Shown piece after piece: positions 1 through 8,957 of a stretch of DNA of 64,000 bases. Each line of letters opens with the position of its first letter. Within the stretch, counting starts at the first letter, position 1. Under the pieces are notes generated by a model. The model worked only from the letters and a program-made list of their open reading frames with translations, was not told where the DNA came from and searched no databases. The stretch is from CALODP01 sp942492055 (lineage in GTDB: Bacteria; Bacteroidota; Ignavibacteria; Ignavibacteriales; Melioribacteraceae), in NCBI GenBank assembly GCA_942492055.1, contig CALODP010000023.1:186001-250000 (forward strand), read 5' to 3'. The translations under genes and the position numbers were made by a program.

Positions 1-1
1 G

Positions 2-160
2 TGTAAATATTCTTCCGAAAGGGGAAAGGCATATGCAGGAACGGCGAAGATTATTTATGAGCGATCTTTTTACTCAAAGAACGGAGACGTTTTGTGGCTG
101 AGTATATTGCTTGGACTCTTAGTTTTGAATTTTGTCAGACCAAATAAAAGGAATCAATAA
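2..160 (+). CDS. C-terminal fragment, probable apolipoprotein N-acyltransferase
   Basis: Open reading frame entering from the left edge, about 52 codons, ending in TAA whose last A is the first base of the next gene's ATG. The readable tail has a Y-E-R-S-F-Y-S-K-N-G-D segment followed by one hydrophobic helix and a short basic end. This resembles the C-terminus of Lnt (periplasmic strand, then a Y-x-x-x-G-D turn, then the last membrane helix), which transfers the third acyl chain to lipoproteins in the inner membrane. Only the end is visible, so the family call is an inference from a short stretch; another multi-pass membrane protein is possible. The 1-nt overlap suggests co-transcription with the T9SS protein that follows. 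Confidence 0.45.
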   Translation, partial: CKYSSERGKAYAGTAKIIYERSFYSKNGDVLWLSILLGLLVLNFVRPNKRNQ

Positions 161-1287
161 TGAAGAAGACAATATTATTTATAATACTATTTTTAATTTC
201 TGGTATTTTTGTTTTCGGAAGACCTCATACTGTATTGGATTGGAGATGGAGAGCAGATGACGGAAATGAACAAGATGCAAATTATTTAGCTGCTCCAAAC
301 GTCACTCCTACAATACAGAATAAAGATAATATCCGATTTCGTGGTACAGTTATGGGTGGTTTAGACGAAACACTAAATATGAAATTATCCTATATGCTTT
401 CAACCGATACCATATACACAGAGATTACAGCAACTGCCGGTGAAAATGCATTTGTTTTAAGCGATTCCCCATATTTCACTGATGGAGATTCCACATATCA
501 GAATTATCTTAAAGCACCTTCCGGTTATACGTTTTCGGAAGGAGGAAAATTAATAGATAATAGTGCTATATTTCAGTTGAACTATCAAGAAGGGAAGTAC
601 TATGAAGTTGAATGGTGTATTAAACCTACTGATAAAATAAAGGAGAATGCTACTTATTACTTTGAATATCCCGGATGTAACAATATTGGATCCTTAAATA
701 CGGCCGTGGAATTACCGGTTGAGCTCTCCGCGTTTTCCGCGAAGGTTTTGAATAGTAAGGTTGAGATTCAATGGGAAACCGTTACGGAAAAGAATAATTA
801 CGGATTCGATATTGAGAGAATGACTGCGGGGAAAGCGCAAGAGGATAATACCTGGGAGAAAATAGGATTTATTGCCGGAAACGGTAATAGTAATTCCGTT
901 AAGGTATATTCATTTACGGATAAGAGTCCTTTATGTGGCAAAGTAAAATATCGTTTGAAACAGATCGATTTCGACGGGCAATATGAGTATTCCAAAGAGA
1001 TAGAGGTAGATTATAAGGTAGCGGAGGAATATGTTCTGGAGCAGAATTATCCTAATCCGTTTAATCCTACAACCAATATTTCTTTCTCCGTTAGTAAGGA
1101 TGAGTTTGTTTCGATGAAAATATATAATACTATTGGTGAGGAAGTTGCCAATCTGGTTAATCAGTTAGTCAAAGCAGGGCAGCATGAAGTAACCTTCAAC
1201 GCGACGAATTTACCGAGCGGAACCTATTTTTGTACAATGAAAGCGGGTAAATTTATCGAGACAACGAAACTTCTCTTGATAAAATAG
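160..1287 (+). CDS. Secreted protein with T9SS type A sorting domain
   Basis: 375 residues. An N-terminal signal peptide (K-K then a hydrophobic run to about residue 20) directs export. No enzymatic domain is recognisable in residues 21-180. Around residues 185-280 there is a beta-rich segment (V-E-L-P-V-E-L-S-A-F, then V-x-I-x-W-E-T) typical of the Ig/FN3-like module that precedes T9SS signals. Residues about 290-375 form a classical type A sorting domain: N-Y-P-N-P-F-N-P, then N-I-S-F-S-V, V-x-x-L-V-N and the final T-T-K-L-L-L-I-K. Such cargo crosses the outer membrane through the type IX system and is released or anchored. The gene overlaps the upstream membrane-protein gene by 1 nt and is followed by a strong terminator. 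Function of the N-terminal domain is unknown. Confidence 0.85.
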   Translation: MKKTILFIILFLISGIFVFGRPHTVLDWRWRADDGNEQDANYLAAPNVTPTIQNKDNIRFRGTVMGGLDETLNMKLSYMLSTDTIYTEITATAGENAFVLSDSPYFTDGDSTYQNYLKAPSGYTFSEGGKLIDNSAIFQLNYQEGKYYEVEWCIKPTDKIKENATYYFEYPGCNNIGSLNTAVELPVELSAFSAKVLNSKVEIQWETVTEKNNYGFDIERMTAGKAQEDNTWEKIGFIAGNGNSNSVKVYSFTDKSPLCGKVKYRLKQIDFDGQYEYSKEIEVDYKVAEEYVLEQNYPNPFNPTTNISFSVSKDEFVSMKIYNTIGEEVANLVNQLVKAGQHEVTFNATNLPSGTYFCTMKAGKFIETTKLLLIK

Positions 1288-1309
1288 AGAAAAGAGTCAT
1301 AAATTTGAT

Positions 1310-1339
1310 AGAGCCGTCATTTATTGGGCGGCTCTTTTT
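1310..1339 (+). terminator. Rho-independent terminator after the T9SS gene
   Basis: Bases 1310-1318 pair with 1327-1335 (9 bp, one G-U), 8-base loop, then a run of T at 1335-1339. It sits 23 bp after the T9SS stop codon. It overlaps a possible TTG start at 1324 for the next frame, which argues against that upstream start. Confidence 0.85.
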
Positions 1340-1365
1340 GTATAACCGAAAACATGAGATTTGTC

Positions 1366-2265
1366 ATGAAGCAATTTATTGTATGCCTATTTGTAATTTT
1401 CTCCCTCTCTAATATCTCGGCGAAGGAATATAAGGTCTATTATTTCGGCGGACAATCGAATATGGAAGGATTCGGAGAGAATAGCGAAATACCGTCCGGA
1501 TATTGTGATGATCTGAAGAGTGTAATGATCTTCCAGGGGAATCCGGTTCCAGATAATGTACCTTTGGACGGAAAAGGGGAATGGACCTTTTTAAGACCGG
1601 GGCATGGGTACGGATTTCATTATGTGAATGATTCCCTGAAATATTCCCACAGGTTCGGGCCGGAGATAGGATTCGCGAAAAAGATGAGAGAGCTTACCCC
1701 CGAAGAGAATATCGCGATATTGAAATACGCTAAGGATGGTTCCGCGATAGAACTCGGCGCCTCGAAATATGGCTCATGGGATCCCGATTATGAGGATGGG
1801 AACAAGATCAATCAGTTCGACCATTTCCTAAACTGTTTGAATATCGCTTTTTCCGATAGAGATATTGACGGAGACGGGGAGGAGGATACTCTTATTCCGG
1901 CGGGGATTATTTGGATGCAGGGGGAATCGGATGCATATCATACGAAAGAGACAGCTTTGAAATATGAGAAAAATCTAAAGAGACTAACCGATCTTATCCG
2001 CGCGGCATTAAGAAGGGATGATATTCCGATTGTTATCGGGGAGATTGCCGATTCGGGGAAAGACGAAGATGGGAAAGTAATGCTATTCCCGGAAATAGTA
2101 ATAGAAGAGCAAAACAAATTCGTAGAGAATGATCCTTACGCAAGCATAGTAAAGAGCACGAAGAGCTATCAATTTGTTGACAGATGGCATTTTAGTACTC
2201 CGGGAGTATTGGATCTGGGGGAAAAGTTCGCGGAAAAGCTGTACGAATTGAATAACAAAAAATAA
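1366..2265 (+). CDS. Exported SASA-family carbohydrate acetylesterase
   Basis: About 299 residues from the chosen ATG. The start at 1366 is preferred because it gives a clean signal peptide (M-K-Q-F-I-V-C-L-F-V-I-F-S-L cut after N-I-S-A) and avoids the upstream terminator; ATG 1354 in the same frame is the alternative. Family features of the sialate O-acetylesterase/CE6-like SGNH hydrolases: G-G-Q-S-N-M-E-G near the N-terminus (nucleophile Ser block), W-M-Q-G-E-S-D-A in the middle (oxyanion block) and D-R-W-H-F near the C-terminus (catalytic His). Members remove acetyl groups from sialic acids, xylans or other glycans in the periplasm or outside the cell. An N-terminal E-K-Y-E-K-N-L-x-R-L helix in the second half fits the family. 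The substrate cannot be told from sequence; no polysaccharide locus surrounds it. Confidence 0.8.
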   Translation: MKQFIVCLFVIFSLSNISAKEYKVYYFGGQSNMEGFGENSEIPSGYCDDLKSVMIFQGNPVPDNVPLDGKGEWTFLRPGHGYGFHYVNDSLKYSHRFGPEIGFAKKMRELTPEENIAILKYAKDGSAIELGASKYGSWDPDYEDGNKINQFDHFLNCLNIAFSDRDIDGDGEEDTLIPAGIIWMQGESDAYHTKETALKYEKNLKRLTDLIRAALRRDDIPIVIGEIADSGKDEDGKVMLFPEIVIEEQNKFVENDPYASIVKSTKSYQFVDRWHFSTPGVLDLGEKFAEKLYELNNKK

Positions 2266-2292
2266 GAGTGAAAACTTATTACAAAATAAAAA

Positions 2293-2319
2293 GGCTGTTT
2301 CCCGAAGTGAGAAACAGCC
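2293..2319. terminator. Bidirectional terminator between convergent genes
   Basis: Perfect 9-bp stem, 2293-2301 with 2311-2319, with a 9-base loop. The A-rich stretch at 2281-2292 becomes a T tract for minus-strand transcripts coming from the peptidase gene at 2326, so termination is best supported on the minus strand; on the plus strand the U tract is weak. Confidence 0.75.
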
Positions 2320-2325
2320 GAATGC

Positions 2326-4212
2326 TTAATTCTTCTTTTTAGCCAATATTTCTTCTATCTGATCGATAACCTTATTCATTTTACCCATAGTTAAATCGAG
2401 GGCTTCGGATGAAAACGGATCGATACCGGCCTTATTTACCAGATTGGTAGGATAATCATTTGAGCCTGATTTTAGCATTGTCAAATACTTATCTACTGCC
2501 GGCTGCCCTTCTTTCAAAACTTTCTCGGCGAAAGCTGTCGAGTAGATAATAGATGTGGAATACTGATAAACATAATATGTGTAGTTCAAGAAATGAGGAA
2601 TGTAAGCCCACTCATATCTTATATAATCGTCAACAACACAAACTCCTTTGTCATGGCCGTAGTATTTCTTTACAATATCATAATAGATCTGACTCATTAT
2701 TTCCCCGGTAAGAGGTTCTTTGTTTTCGATCTTTTTATGAATTTCCCACTCGAATTCGGCGAAGGAGACCTGACGGAATATTGTAGTTCTCAACATCTCA
2801 AGATAAGAGCCGAGAAGATATAACTTCTCTTCGTCATTCTTGGCGTTGTTGATCATATAGTCGTTCAAGAGATTTTCGTTGAAAGTAGAAGCTATTTCCG
2901 CCACGAAAGTAGAATAACCCATATACTGGAAAGGTTGATTCTTGTTAGTCATGTAAGAATGGAGGGAATGCCCCAATTCATGCGCAAAGGTGGAAACCGC
3001 GTCGTAATCGTCGGAAAAGTTCAACAAAATGTAAGGATGAACATCATAAGCCGCTCCGGAAGAGTAGGCGCCACTTCTTTTGCCTCTTGAAGGATAATAA
3101 TCTATCCATCTTTCTTTGTAAGCTCTCTTTAAGGTTTCTAGATAATCTTTTCCGAGAGGTTTTAAGGCTTTAAGAATAAGATCCTGTCCCTCTTCAACCG
3201 TAAATGGCATATCAACTTCTTTTACGATAGGAATATAAAGATCGTAGTAATGAAGATCATCCAGGCCAAGCATCTCTTTCTTAAGAGTAAGGGCTCTATG
3301 AAGAGTAGGAAGGTTTTCATGAATCTGATCTATGAGATTTTTATATACCTTCGTAGGGATGTTCCAACCGTTCAAGGAATAATCGAGAGTAGAATTATAT
3401 TTTCTGTTCTTCGCGTAAAACCAATCGCCACTTACTTTACCGGCCAGGTTGGCACCCAAAGTACTTTCGTATTGTTTATATCCGTTGAAAAAGGCTTCGA
3501 ATACTTTTTTTCTATCCTCTCGGATAGGGGATTGACGTTGAACGAAATAACCGGCTGCCCCTAATTCCACTTCGCTGCCATCTTTAAGGGTAACTTTGGG
3601 ATAAGATTTGTCGGCGTTATTAAAGATATTATAAACGTCAACCGGAGTTCTGTTCATCGCGCTTGCGCTGGCGAGAATTTCTTCCTCATTCGGAGTAAGA
3701 GTATGTTCTCTGAGGCGTTGAATATTATCGATATAGATGGAATATTCCTTCAATTCCGGTTTCGATCCGTAGAACTCATTAATCTTATCGGTAGGGATTT
3801 GTAATATTTCCGGCTCGATATAGGCAGCTGTTTCGGATAGAATAGCGCCGAAGTTCTGAGTTTGTTGCTTCAAGGATTGATTTCCGCTGATACGCAAATC
3901 TTCGTCGGCCAAACGATAAGTAAAGACTACCATGCGCGCGTGAGTTTTGCTAAGATCGAAATAAAGATTCAGAGCGTTAAAAAGAGTTTCGCCGCTCTCT
4001 CCCAATTTACCTTTGAATTCGGCTAACTGAGGGACTTTCCCTTTAACTGATTCAAGTTCTTTCAGGAATGTGTCATTGTTTTCATATAGATCATAAAGAT
4101 TCCATTTATATTGTTCGGGAATCTCTTTTCTTTCTCTTTCTTGAGCGAAGGAAAGGGATGATAACAAAAATAAGGACAGAATTGAAATGATGAGTAAGTT
4201 ACGTTTCATCAA
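2326..4212 (-). CDS. pepF: Exported oligoendopeptidase F, peptidase family M3
   Basis: 628 residues, close to the usual 600 plus a signal peptide (hydrophobic run to about residue 23, cut after S-F-A). The zinc site H-E-x-x-H is seen at residues 411-415 in the context F-A-H-E-L-G-H-S-L-H, with the downstream F-V-A-E-I-A-S-T-F-N-E helix that supplies the third ligand. The N-terminal part (W-N-L-Y-D-L-Y, D-L-S-K-T-H-A-R) is typical of the PepF/M3B subfamily, which cleaves peptides of roughly 7-17 residues. Unlike cytoplasmic PepF of Gram-positives this one should act in the periplasm. It is convergent with the esterase gene and divergent from the C69 peptidase, which shares a 277-bp intergenic region. 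Confidence 0.93.
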   Translation of the reverse strand: MMKRNLLIISILSLFLLSSLSFAQERERKEIPEQYKWNLYDLYENNDTFLKELESVKGKVPQLAEFKGKLGESGETLFNALNLYFDLSKTHARMVVFTYRLADEDLRISGNQSLKQQTQNFGAILSETAAYIEPEILQIPTDKINEFYGSKPELKEYSIYIDNIQRLREHTLTPNEEEILASASAMNRTPVDVYNIFNNADKSYPKVTLKDGSEVELGAAGYFVQRQSPIREDRKKVFEAFFNGYKQYESTLGANLAGKVSGDWFYAKNRKYNSTLDYSLNGWNIPTKVYKNLIDQIHENLPTLHRALTLKKEMLGLDDLHYYDLYIPIVKEVDMPFTVEEGQDLILKALKPLGKDYLETLKRAYKERWIDYYPSRGKRSGAYSSGAAYDVHPYILLNFSDDYDAVSTFAHELGHSLHSYMTNKNQPFQYMGYSTFVAEIASTFNENLLNDYMINNAKNDEEKLYLLGSYLEMLRTTIFRQVSFAEFEWEIHKKIENKEPLTGEIMSQIYYDIVKKYYGHDKGVCVVDDYIRYEWAYIPHFLNYTYYVYQYSTSIIYSTAFAEKVLKEGQPAVDKYLTMLKSGSNDYPTNLVNKAGIDPFSSEALDLTMGKMNKVIDQIEEILAKKKN

Positions 4213-4489
4213 GACTCCTATTTAGGTTAATGGATTGAATTATATACGAACACGAAATTTTAGACGCCTTCGCTTCATTAAAGTTCTTGAAAATATAACA
4301 AAAAGAGAAAATAATTCGTATTCTCCCGATTCCAATATAAACTATAGCAGATAGATTAAAATTATCTTGTTCTTTTCGCAACTTACTTATAACTTCATCC
4401 GACGATTTGTTTGATGAAAGGATCATTTGTATGAAAAGGGAATGATATTGTGGCACCACAATTTCCGAATAAAACGTGAGATTCTTATC

Positions 4490-6112
4490 ATGAAAAAACT
4501 TATTCTTCTCTCATTACTCTTCTTTATCTCCATGGATGTAAAGCCATGTACCGATATTATTGTTGGAAAGAAAGCTTCGAAAGATGGCTCGATTATGGTT
4601 TCTCATACAGGATGCGGGCCGGATTGCCGGGTGAGGTATATTCCGGGGCAAAAGTATAAGAAAGGGGAAATGGCTCCGGTTTATTTCGGTATACTGGAGA
4701 TAAACGACTCTCCTGATAATTACGGGGAGATAATAGGGTATATTCCTCAGGTAGAGGAGACTTACGGATATTTTCATTCCGCATATTCCCACATGAACGA
4801 GCATCAATTGGCAATCGGGGAAAGTACCATCAGCCAACGTGCAGAGCTAAAAGCGAACAGGAAAAACTGTAAGCAGATAATCTCCGTAGAGCAGGCGCAG
4901 ATATTCGCTCTGCAAAGATGTAAAACCGCTCGCGACGCGATAAAGGTTATTTCCGGTTTAACGGAAGAATACGGTTTCCTACCTACTTGCGGAGACGCGG
5001 CGGAAGCTCTCTGCATTGCGGATAAAAATGAAGTCTGGATTTTGGAACTCTTCTCCGTGGGAAAAGATTGGGATCCCGAGTCGGGAAAGCCGGGAGTAAT
5101 CTGGGCAGCGCAGCGTGTTCCGGATGATCATGTGGCAATGATTCCCAATTGGAGCATAATAAAAGAGATCGATACGGAGAAGAAGGATTGGTATATGGCT
5201 TCCGTAAACTATAAAAGCTTTGCCATAGAGAAAGGGTGGTATGATCCTGACGGGAATAAGCCATTTATCTGGCAGGATATTTATTCTCCGATTCCACGTG
5301 AATGGGCAACTAGCAGATTCTGGCTCTTTTATAAGAGATACGGGAACCCGACCGGGGAATATCCGGAAAGGGATCTGGAAACAAAGTATTCCGGTATGGA
5401 TCCGTATCATCAATACGTAGAGCCTCTTTCCCTCTATCCATTCTCCTTTAAACCGAATGAGAAGATAGGGGTAAGGGATATAATGGAATTTCAGCGGGAA
5501 AGATTCGAAGGGACTATTTATGATATGACTTCGGATCCGGATTGGTATATACCCGGTAAAGGGGATAAGATGGTCAAAAGCCCGTTAACCACTCCGTTTC
5601 CTACGAAACCGATGCGAGAATTATTGGATATTAATTATCGAAGAAATGTTTCCCGAGGCGGATACGGGATGGTAATTCAGGTAAGAGATTGGTTGCCGGA
5701 TCCGGTGGGAGGGCTCTATTGGTTTTATGTAGATAATCAGTATGTGAGCACTTATGTGCCGATCTACGCCGGGGCGCGGAAAACCTCGGAATTATATATG
5801 ACTTACGATCCGGAGAACTATAGTGATAATTCGGCGAAATGGGCTGTTGATTTCGTTGATAATCTGATGTATCTCAGATGGCAGGACGCCGATAAAGATT
5901 TACATGAATTGCGGGATCCGCTAGAGGAGGAATTCTTTAAGGAGACGGAGGAGACAGACAGAAAGGGAGCAATGCTTTTTATAGAGGATCGGGAGAAATG
6001 TCGCGAGTTCCTAACTGAATTTACGGTTAAGAAAATGGAAGAATCGGTGGAGATGTTCCGAAAGCTCAGAAATATTCTTATTACAAAGTATACCAATAAT
6101 AAACAGGGATGA
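4490..6112 (+). CDS. C69-family dipeptidase/aminopeptidase, exported
   Basis: 540 residues from ATG 4490; that start gives a short signal peptide followed directly by C-T-D-I-I-V-G-K-K-A-S-x-D-G-S, the hallmark N-terminus of peptidase family C69 (formerly U34) where the Cys, here residue 20, becomes the N-terminal nucleophile after processing. Upstream in-frame ATG codons at 4427 and 4442 would bury this Cys and are less likely. The remaining sequence matches the family: Q-R-A-E-L then E-A-Q-I-F-A-L-Q-R-C, the E-x-W-I-L-E strand and the R-V-P-D-D-H block. Family members are N-terminal nucleophile hydrolases acting on dipeptides. With the divergent PepF gene this suggests extracytoplasmic peptide scavenging. 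Confidence 0.88.
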   Translation: MKKLILLSLLFFISMDVKPCTDIIVGKKASKDGSIMVSHTGCGPDCRVRYIPGQKYKKGEMAPVYFGILEINDSPDNYGEIIGYIPQVEETYGYFHSAYSHMNEHQLAIGESTISQRAELKANRKNCKQIISVEQAQIFALQRCKTARDAIKVISGLTEEYGFLPTCGDAAEALCIADKNEVWILELFSVGKDWDPESGKPGVIWAAQRVPDDHVAMIPNWSIIKEIDTEKKDWYMASVNYKSFAIEKGWYDPDGNKPFIWQDIYSPIPREWATSRFWLFYKRYGNPTGEYPERDLETKYSGMDPYHQYVEPLSLYPFSFKPNEKIGVRDIMEFQRERFEGTIYDMTSDPDWYIPGKGDKMVKSPLTTPFPTKPMRELLDINYRRNVSRGGYGMVIQVRDWLPDPVGGLYWFYVDNQYVSTYVPIYAGARKTSELYMTYDPENYSDNSAKWAVDFVDNLMYLRWQDADKDLHELRDPLEEEFFKETEETDRKGAMLFIEDREKCREFLTEFTVKKMEESVEMFRKLRNILITKYTNNKQG

Positions 6113-6640
6113 TCCTGTAAATAAGAAACCTATAAAACTATTTATATAAAGAGAGAAATTCGGGTGGGATTTTTTATATGGTATGTAAGCATTTTATCAT
6201 GTAGCGAGTCCCGCTTTTTTGTTTTACTTCCTTTTGTTCTAATATTAAGTATATCTATCATTATCTTTCTATTGACTCCCGTCGGCCGGTCAAGAGCCCG
6301 GGTTTCAACTAATTCAAGGAAAGCACGGGGAACAATCCCTTTCTCATGCCGCAATTAATTTGCTTCATATTCTACAACAATTTACCGGCATTTATTAATG
6401 CTAATCCTCATTCTTTAAAACATAATAGGAAATAAAATATTATTTCATTCGGAATAAAATGAACCGAACCAGATATCGTTTTGTTATCAAATATAGTGAA
6501 TCGGAAAGAGTTCTTTTTTACCGCCGGATTTGCTTTTATGATCAATATCGATTCGACTAGTTTAGCCTCAGATATGTTTCTCTCTCCGGTCCGGGAATCT
6601 ATTATCCCGAAAACAATTAAAAAATATGCAAAGTAATTAG
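6113..6640. other. Intergenic stretch, mostly without recognisable genes
   Basis: AT-rich spacer before the 20-nt periodic array. No tRNA, terminator or conserved gene seen, except the weak minus-strand frame at 6142-6354. A second minus-strand frame at 6408-6653 has no start context and no family resemblance. Confidence 0.5.
6142..6354 (-). CDS. Small basic hypothetical protein, doubtful
   Basis: 70-codon minus-strand frame. The translation is soluble and rich in Lys/Arg, with a patch of charged residues (T-K-G-S-K-T-K-K-R-D-S-L-H-D-K) and a leading L-E-L-V-E-T-R-A-L-D-R-P-T-G segment, a more protein-like composition than the hydrophobic 64-codon frame on the opposite strand. No clear ribosome site. 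It may be a remnant of a longer gene or a chance frame. Confidence 0.25.
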   Translation of the reverse strand: MRHEKGIVPRAFLELVETRALDRPTGVNRKIMIDILNIRTKGSKTKKRDSLHDKMLTYHIKNPTRISLFI

Positions 6641-7000
6641 AACAGAAGATCAATTATTTTTTTCGTCAAGGGAGATATCGTTTTGTCAAGGAAGAAAAGG
6701 GACGGGGAAGGAAGAAATCGTATTGGCAAGAGATATTTCGTACGGTAGGCGGAGCAATTGTTTCGGCAGGTGATATATCGAATTGACTATGAAGTAAAGG
6801 GATGGTAGAAGAATCAATCGTATTGTCGGGCGCGAAATAATAATTTCAGAGCAATAATTTAAAATATTTTCTCAGCAATGAGAATGGCGAGCTATCATTT
6901 ATTTCGTAAAGGACGCAATTAAATTGTCAAGCGATCATTTTTTTCGGCGGGGCAAACAATTTAAATGACAAGCTCGCAGAAAGATTGTAGAGGAAACAAT
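6641..7000. repeat. Degenerate tandem array with 20-nt period
   Basis: From about 6641 the sequence can be cut into some 18 consecutive 20-nt units. The best units share a pattern close to g-a-g-a-T-A-T-C-G-T-t-T-T-G-t-C-A-A-G-G; examples start near 6670, 6710 and 6730. Units are strongly diverged from each other but indels are rare, so the register is held. No spacers, so not CRISPR. The array ends about 150 bp before the gene at 7164. A related array with a 21-nt period lies at 49.7-51.8 kb. Confidence 0.6.
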
Positions 7001-7163
7001 TTTATCGTTTTGTTGGAATAGAAGCTGAAAATGGAGCTTTCTTAAAAATGATAAAAAAAAGAAAGTGAAAAGGAGGCTATTTGGATGGGGATAAAAAGGG
7101 ATCTTTAAAGGAATATTATCATAAATGGAGCATAACTTTTTAATTAATAATTAAGGAGGAATT

Positions 7164-7829
7164 ATGAACACGACACAAGGTTTATATAAGGGAATGATTG
7201 ATAAGGTGCTCAGCTTTAAGGAGAGGAATAAGGAGGAAATCGAGAAATATCCGATACTGGGTAAATCCTTCGGTAAACTGGGAGAGAAAAGGGATGAGAT
7301 TGATAGGATTAATCTGGATTTATCGGAGAAGGTAAGTGAGATAAAGGAAAGGCGCGATAAGAATAGAAAGGAGATGATCAATGCTATTCTTAATCTGGCC
7401 TGGGTTTGCCTCTCGTATGCTATACATACGAAGAATGAATCTTTACAAAGGGCTGTAAATGTAAAAGCATCAGATTTAGCAAAATGTAAAATAGATATGG
7501 TGGGGGCAAAGTGTGGAGATATATTGGGAGCAGTAAAAGAATACCGATTATATCTTACGGAGTATTGCATTACTGACGAAATGATTGCCGATGCCGAAAT
7601 GAAGATTACCGCATATAATAAGGCAAGAATTGAAAAGGATATTGCATACGCTAATAAATCGGCAAAAATTAACAGGTTAGATGAGTTATTTATTGAATCG
7701 AGAAAAATTCTGAGTAATCATATTGATAATCAGATAGGATTAATTGCTATCTCGCACCCTGAGTTATATGAGGAGTATAGTTTATTGAGGAACTTGGTTG
7801 GTAAGGATGACATGAAGGAGATGGTTTAG
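7164..7829 (+). CDS. Hypothetical all-helical protein
   Basis: 221 residues, no signal peptide or membrane segment. Predicted by eye to be a bundle of long amphipathic helices: a charged region (residues 18-72, repeated E-K-R-D-E-I and K-E-R-R-D-K-N-R-K-E) and a second half with N-L-A-W-V-C-L-S-Y-A, the A-S-D-L-A-K-C-K-I-D segment and A-E-M-K-I-T-A-Y-N-K-A. This layout resembles a family of uncharacterised helical proteins of about 200 residues that I recall from Bacteroidota genomes; no function is known. It has one of the few strong ribosome sites in the window (A-A-G-G-A-G-G just upstream). It lies alone between the 20-nt array and repeat cluster 1. Confidence 0.75.
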   Translation: MNTTQGLYKGMIDKVLSFKERNKEEIEKYPILGKSFGKLGEKRDEIDRINLDLSEKVSEIKERRDKNRKEMINAILNLAWVCLSYAIHTKNESLQRAVNVKASDLAKCKIDMVGAKCGDILGAVKEYRLYLTEYCITDEMIADAEMKITAYNKARIEKDIAYANKSAKINRLDELFIESRKILSNHIDNQIGLIAISHPELYEEYSLLRNLVGKDDMKEMV

Positions 7830-8957
7830 TTGGGGGGATGTTTTTTTTGGGAGGAGGAAGTAAAATTCCGGGAGGAGATTTAGTTGATGTTAGGAGTTAT
7901 TAAATATTAGAATATAGGATTTGGGTTTATGGGGCGTATCTAGATTTTGTCGTTAAGGGAATGAGGTTTGTAGGAGCTATTGGTCATTAGAAATACAATA
8001 GTGAATTCATTCTAAACTCATCCTCACCGACTTTGTCGGGATCTAAGGACCCTCGCCCCCGAAGGGATTTGGGAAGAGAAGGGGGAACGTGCCGGGTGGT
8101 TTTATTTTGCTAGTTTTTGATTTATCAGAATGTTTGATTTGTTCTGCCTTAGAACTGTGCATTTGTCTGGTGTGGTTCATTATTTAGGAAATACTTGTCA
8201 ATATTAGTATAAGTGAATATATCGTTGTGAATTGATAGGATATTTTCCGTGAATAAAAATATATTGTGATATAATATGTCGCACCTACGGCGCTTAAATA
8301 ACTGCTGCGAACTTTCCTGCTACCGAGATACCGGCACCGATGGCGCCGGGTGCCCATTGATAGAGATTATTTAATTATCATTCTTCCTTTTTTTTGGGAA
8401 ACTCAGAATAAGAGATTTTAATGAAATTATTAACGAATCTTTTTATTTACGCTGTAGGTCTCGGATCCCGACATGGTCGGGACGCATTATCTCGGTAGAT
8501 TATTAATTCCCAAATATTAAATCCGCGCTGTAGGTGCGGGATATTATCGTTTTTGAAGAAACATGAGTTTTGGGAGAATATATTTTACGCTCAGTTCGCA
8601 TAATTTCCGGGCGGAGATTCTTTTAATGTCGGAAGAGCCTATGATGTTTGTTTATTGGTTTTGGGTTTAATAGGGTTTGGGATCACTTCGCGACTTTGTC
8701 GGGATTTTGGGATTTACGGAGCTGATAGGGATGGGGAATTGTTTGATTTTGGTTGGTTGAAATTGATTGAGGGCTAGAGGAATCATTTGTGTGATTTGAT
8801 CATAAGAAATATTTGCAATATATTGAATCGTAAGTTATGCTATTTAAATGTTTGCATTGTAATGGTTTAGATATTGTTGGAATATTATCGGTATGGGAAT
8901 AAAACTATTACAATACATTATGAAAAAAATATTATAAAATAGTATTCAAGGAACAAA
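7830..8957. repeat. Repeat cluster 1 (modules C, A and a tail of B)
   Basis: No gene. Contains one copy of module C (about 8016-8100: A-C-T-C-A-T-C-C-T-C-A-C-C-G-A-C followed by a small C-C-G-A-C/G-T-C-G-G hairpin and G-rich stretch), then module A (about 8101-8570, including the structured core at 8280-8538), then the last 50 bases of module B (about 8593-8640). The same order C-A-B tail recurs at 23.44-24.07 kb. The 90 bases before module C are also repeated at 12.65 and 23.35 kb. From 8640 to 8957 the sequence is AT-rich without clear features and holds the promoter region of the next gene. Confidence 0.8.
8280..8538. ncRNA. Structured repeat core, copy 1 (candidate RNA or hairpin DNA element)
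   Basis: 259-bp segment with nested inverted repeats. The ends close on each other: 8280-8293 pairs with 8525-8538 (14 bp, one G-U). Inside, 8320-8330 pairs perfectly with 8488-8498 (11 bp). Within these are hairpins 8333-8338/8349-8354 and 8466-8472/8476-8482 (7 bp, 3-base loop). A second partial match to the closing strand lies at 8451-8459, allowing an alternative pairing. Two other copies in the window differ at about three positions, all in a T-rich loop. No open reading frame of note. Whether it is transcribed, and from which strand, cannot be seen. Confidence 0.5.

Noticed and set aside
1324..1365. TTG or ATG 1354 as start of the esterase gene
   Set aside because: The TTG lies inside the upstream terminator, and the signal peptide begins cleanly at ATG 1366; ATG 1354 remains possible.
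4514..5413. Several minus-strand frames inside the C69 peptidase gene
   Set aside because: They are antisense to a clearly conserved protein and show no family features or start sites.
6641..7000. CRISPR array
   Set aside because: Units are contiguous, degenerate and 20-21 nt long, without unique spacers, and no cas genes are present.
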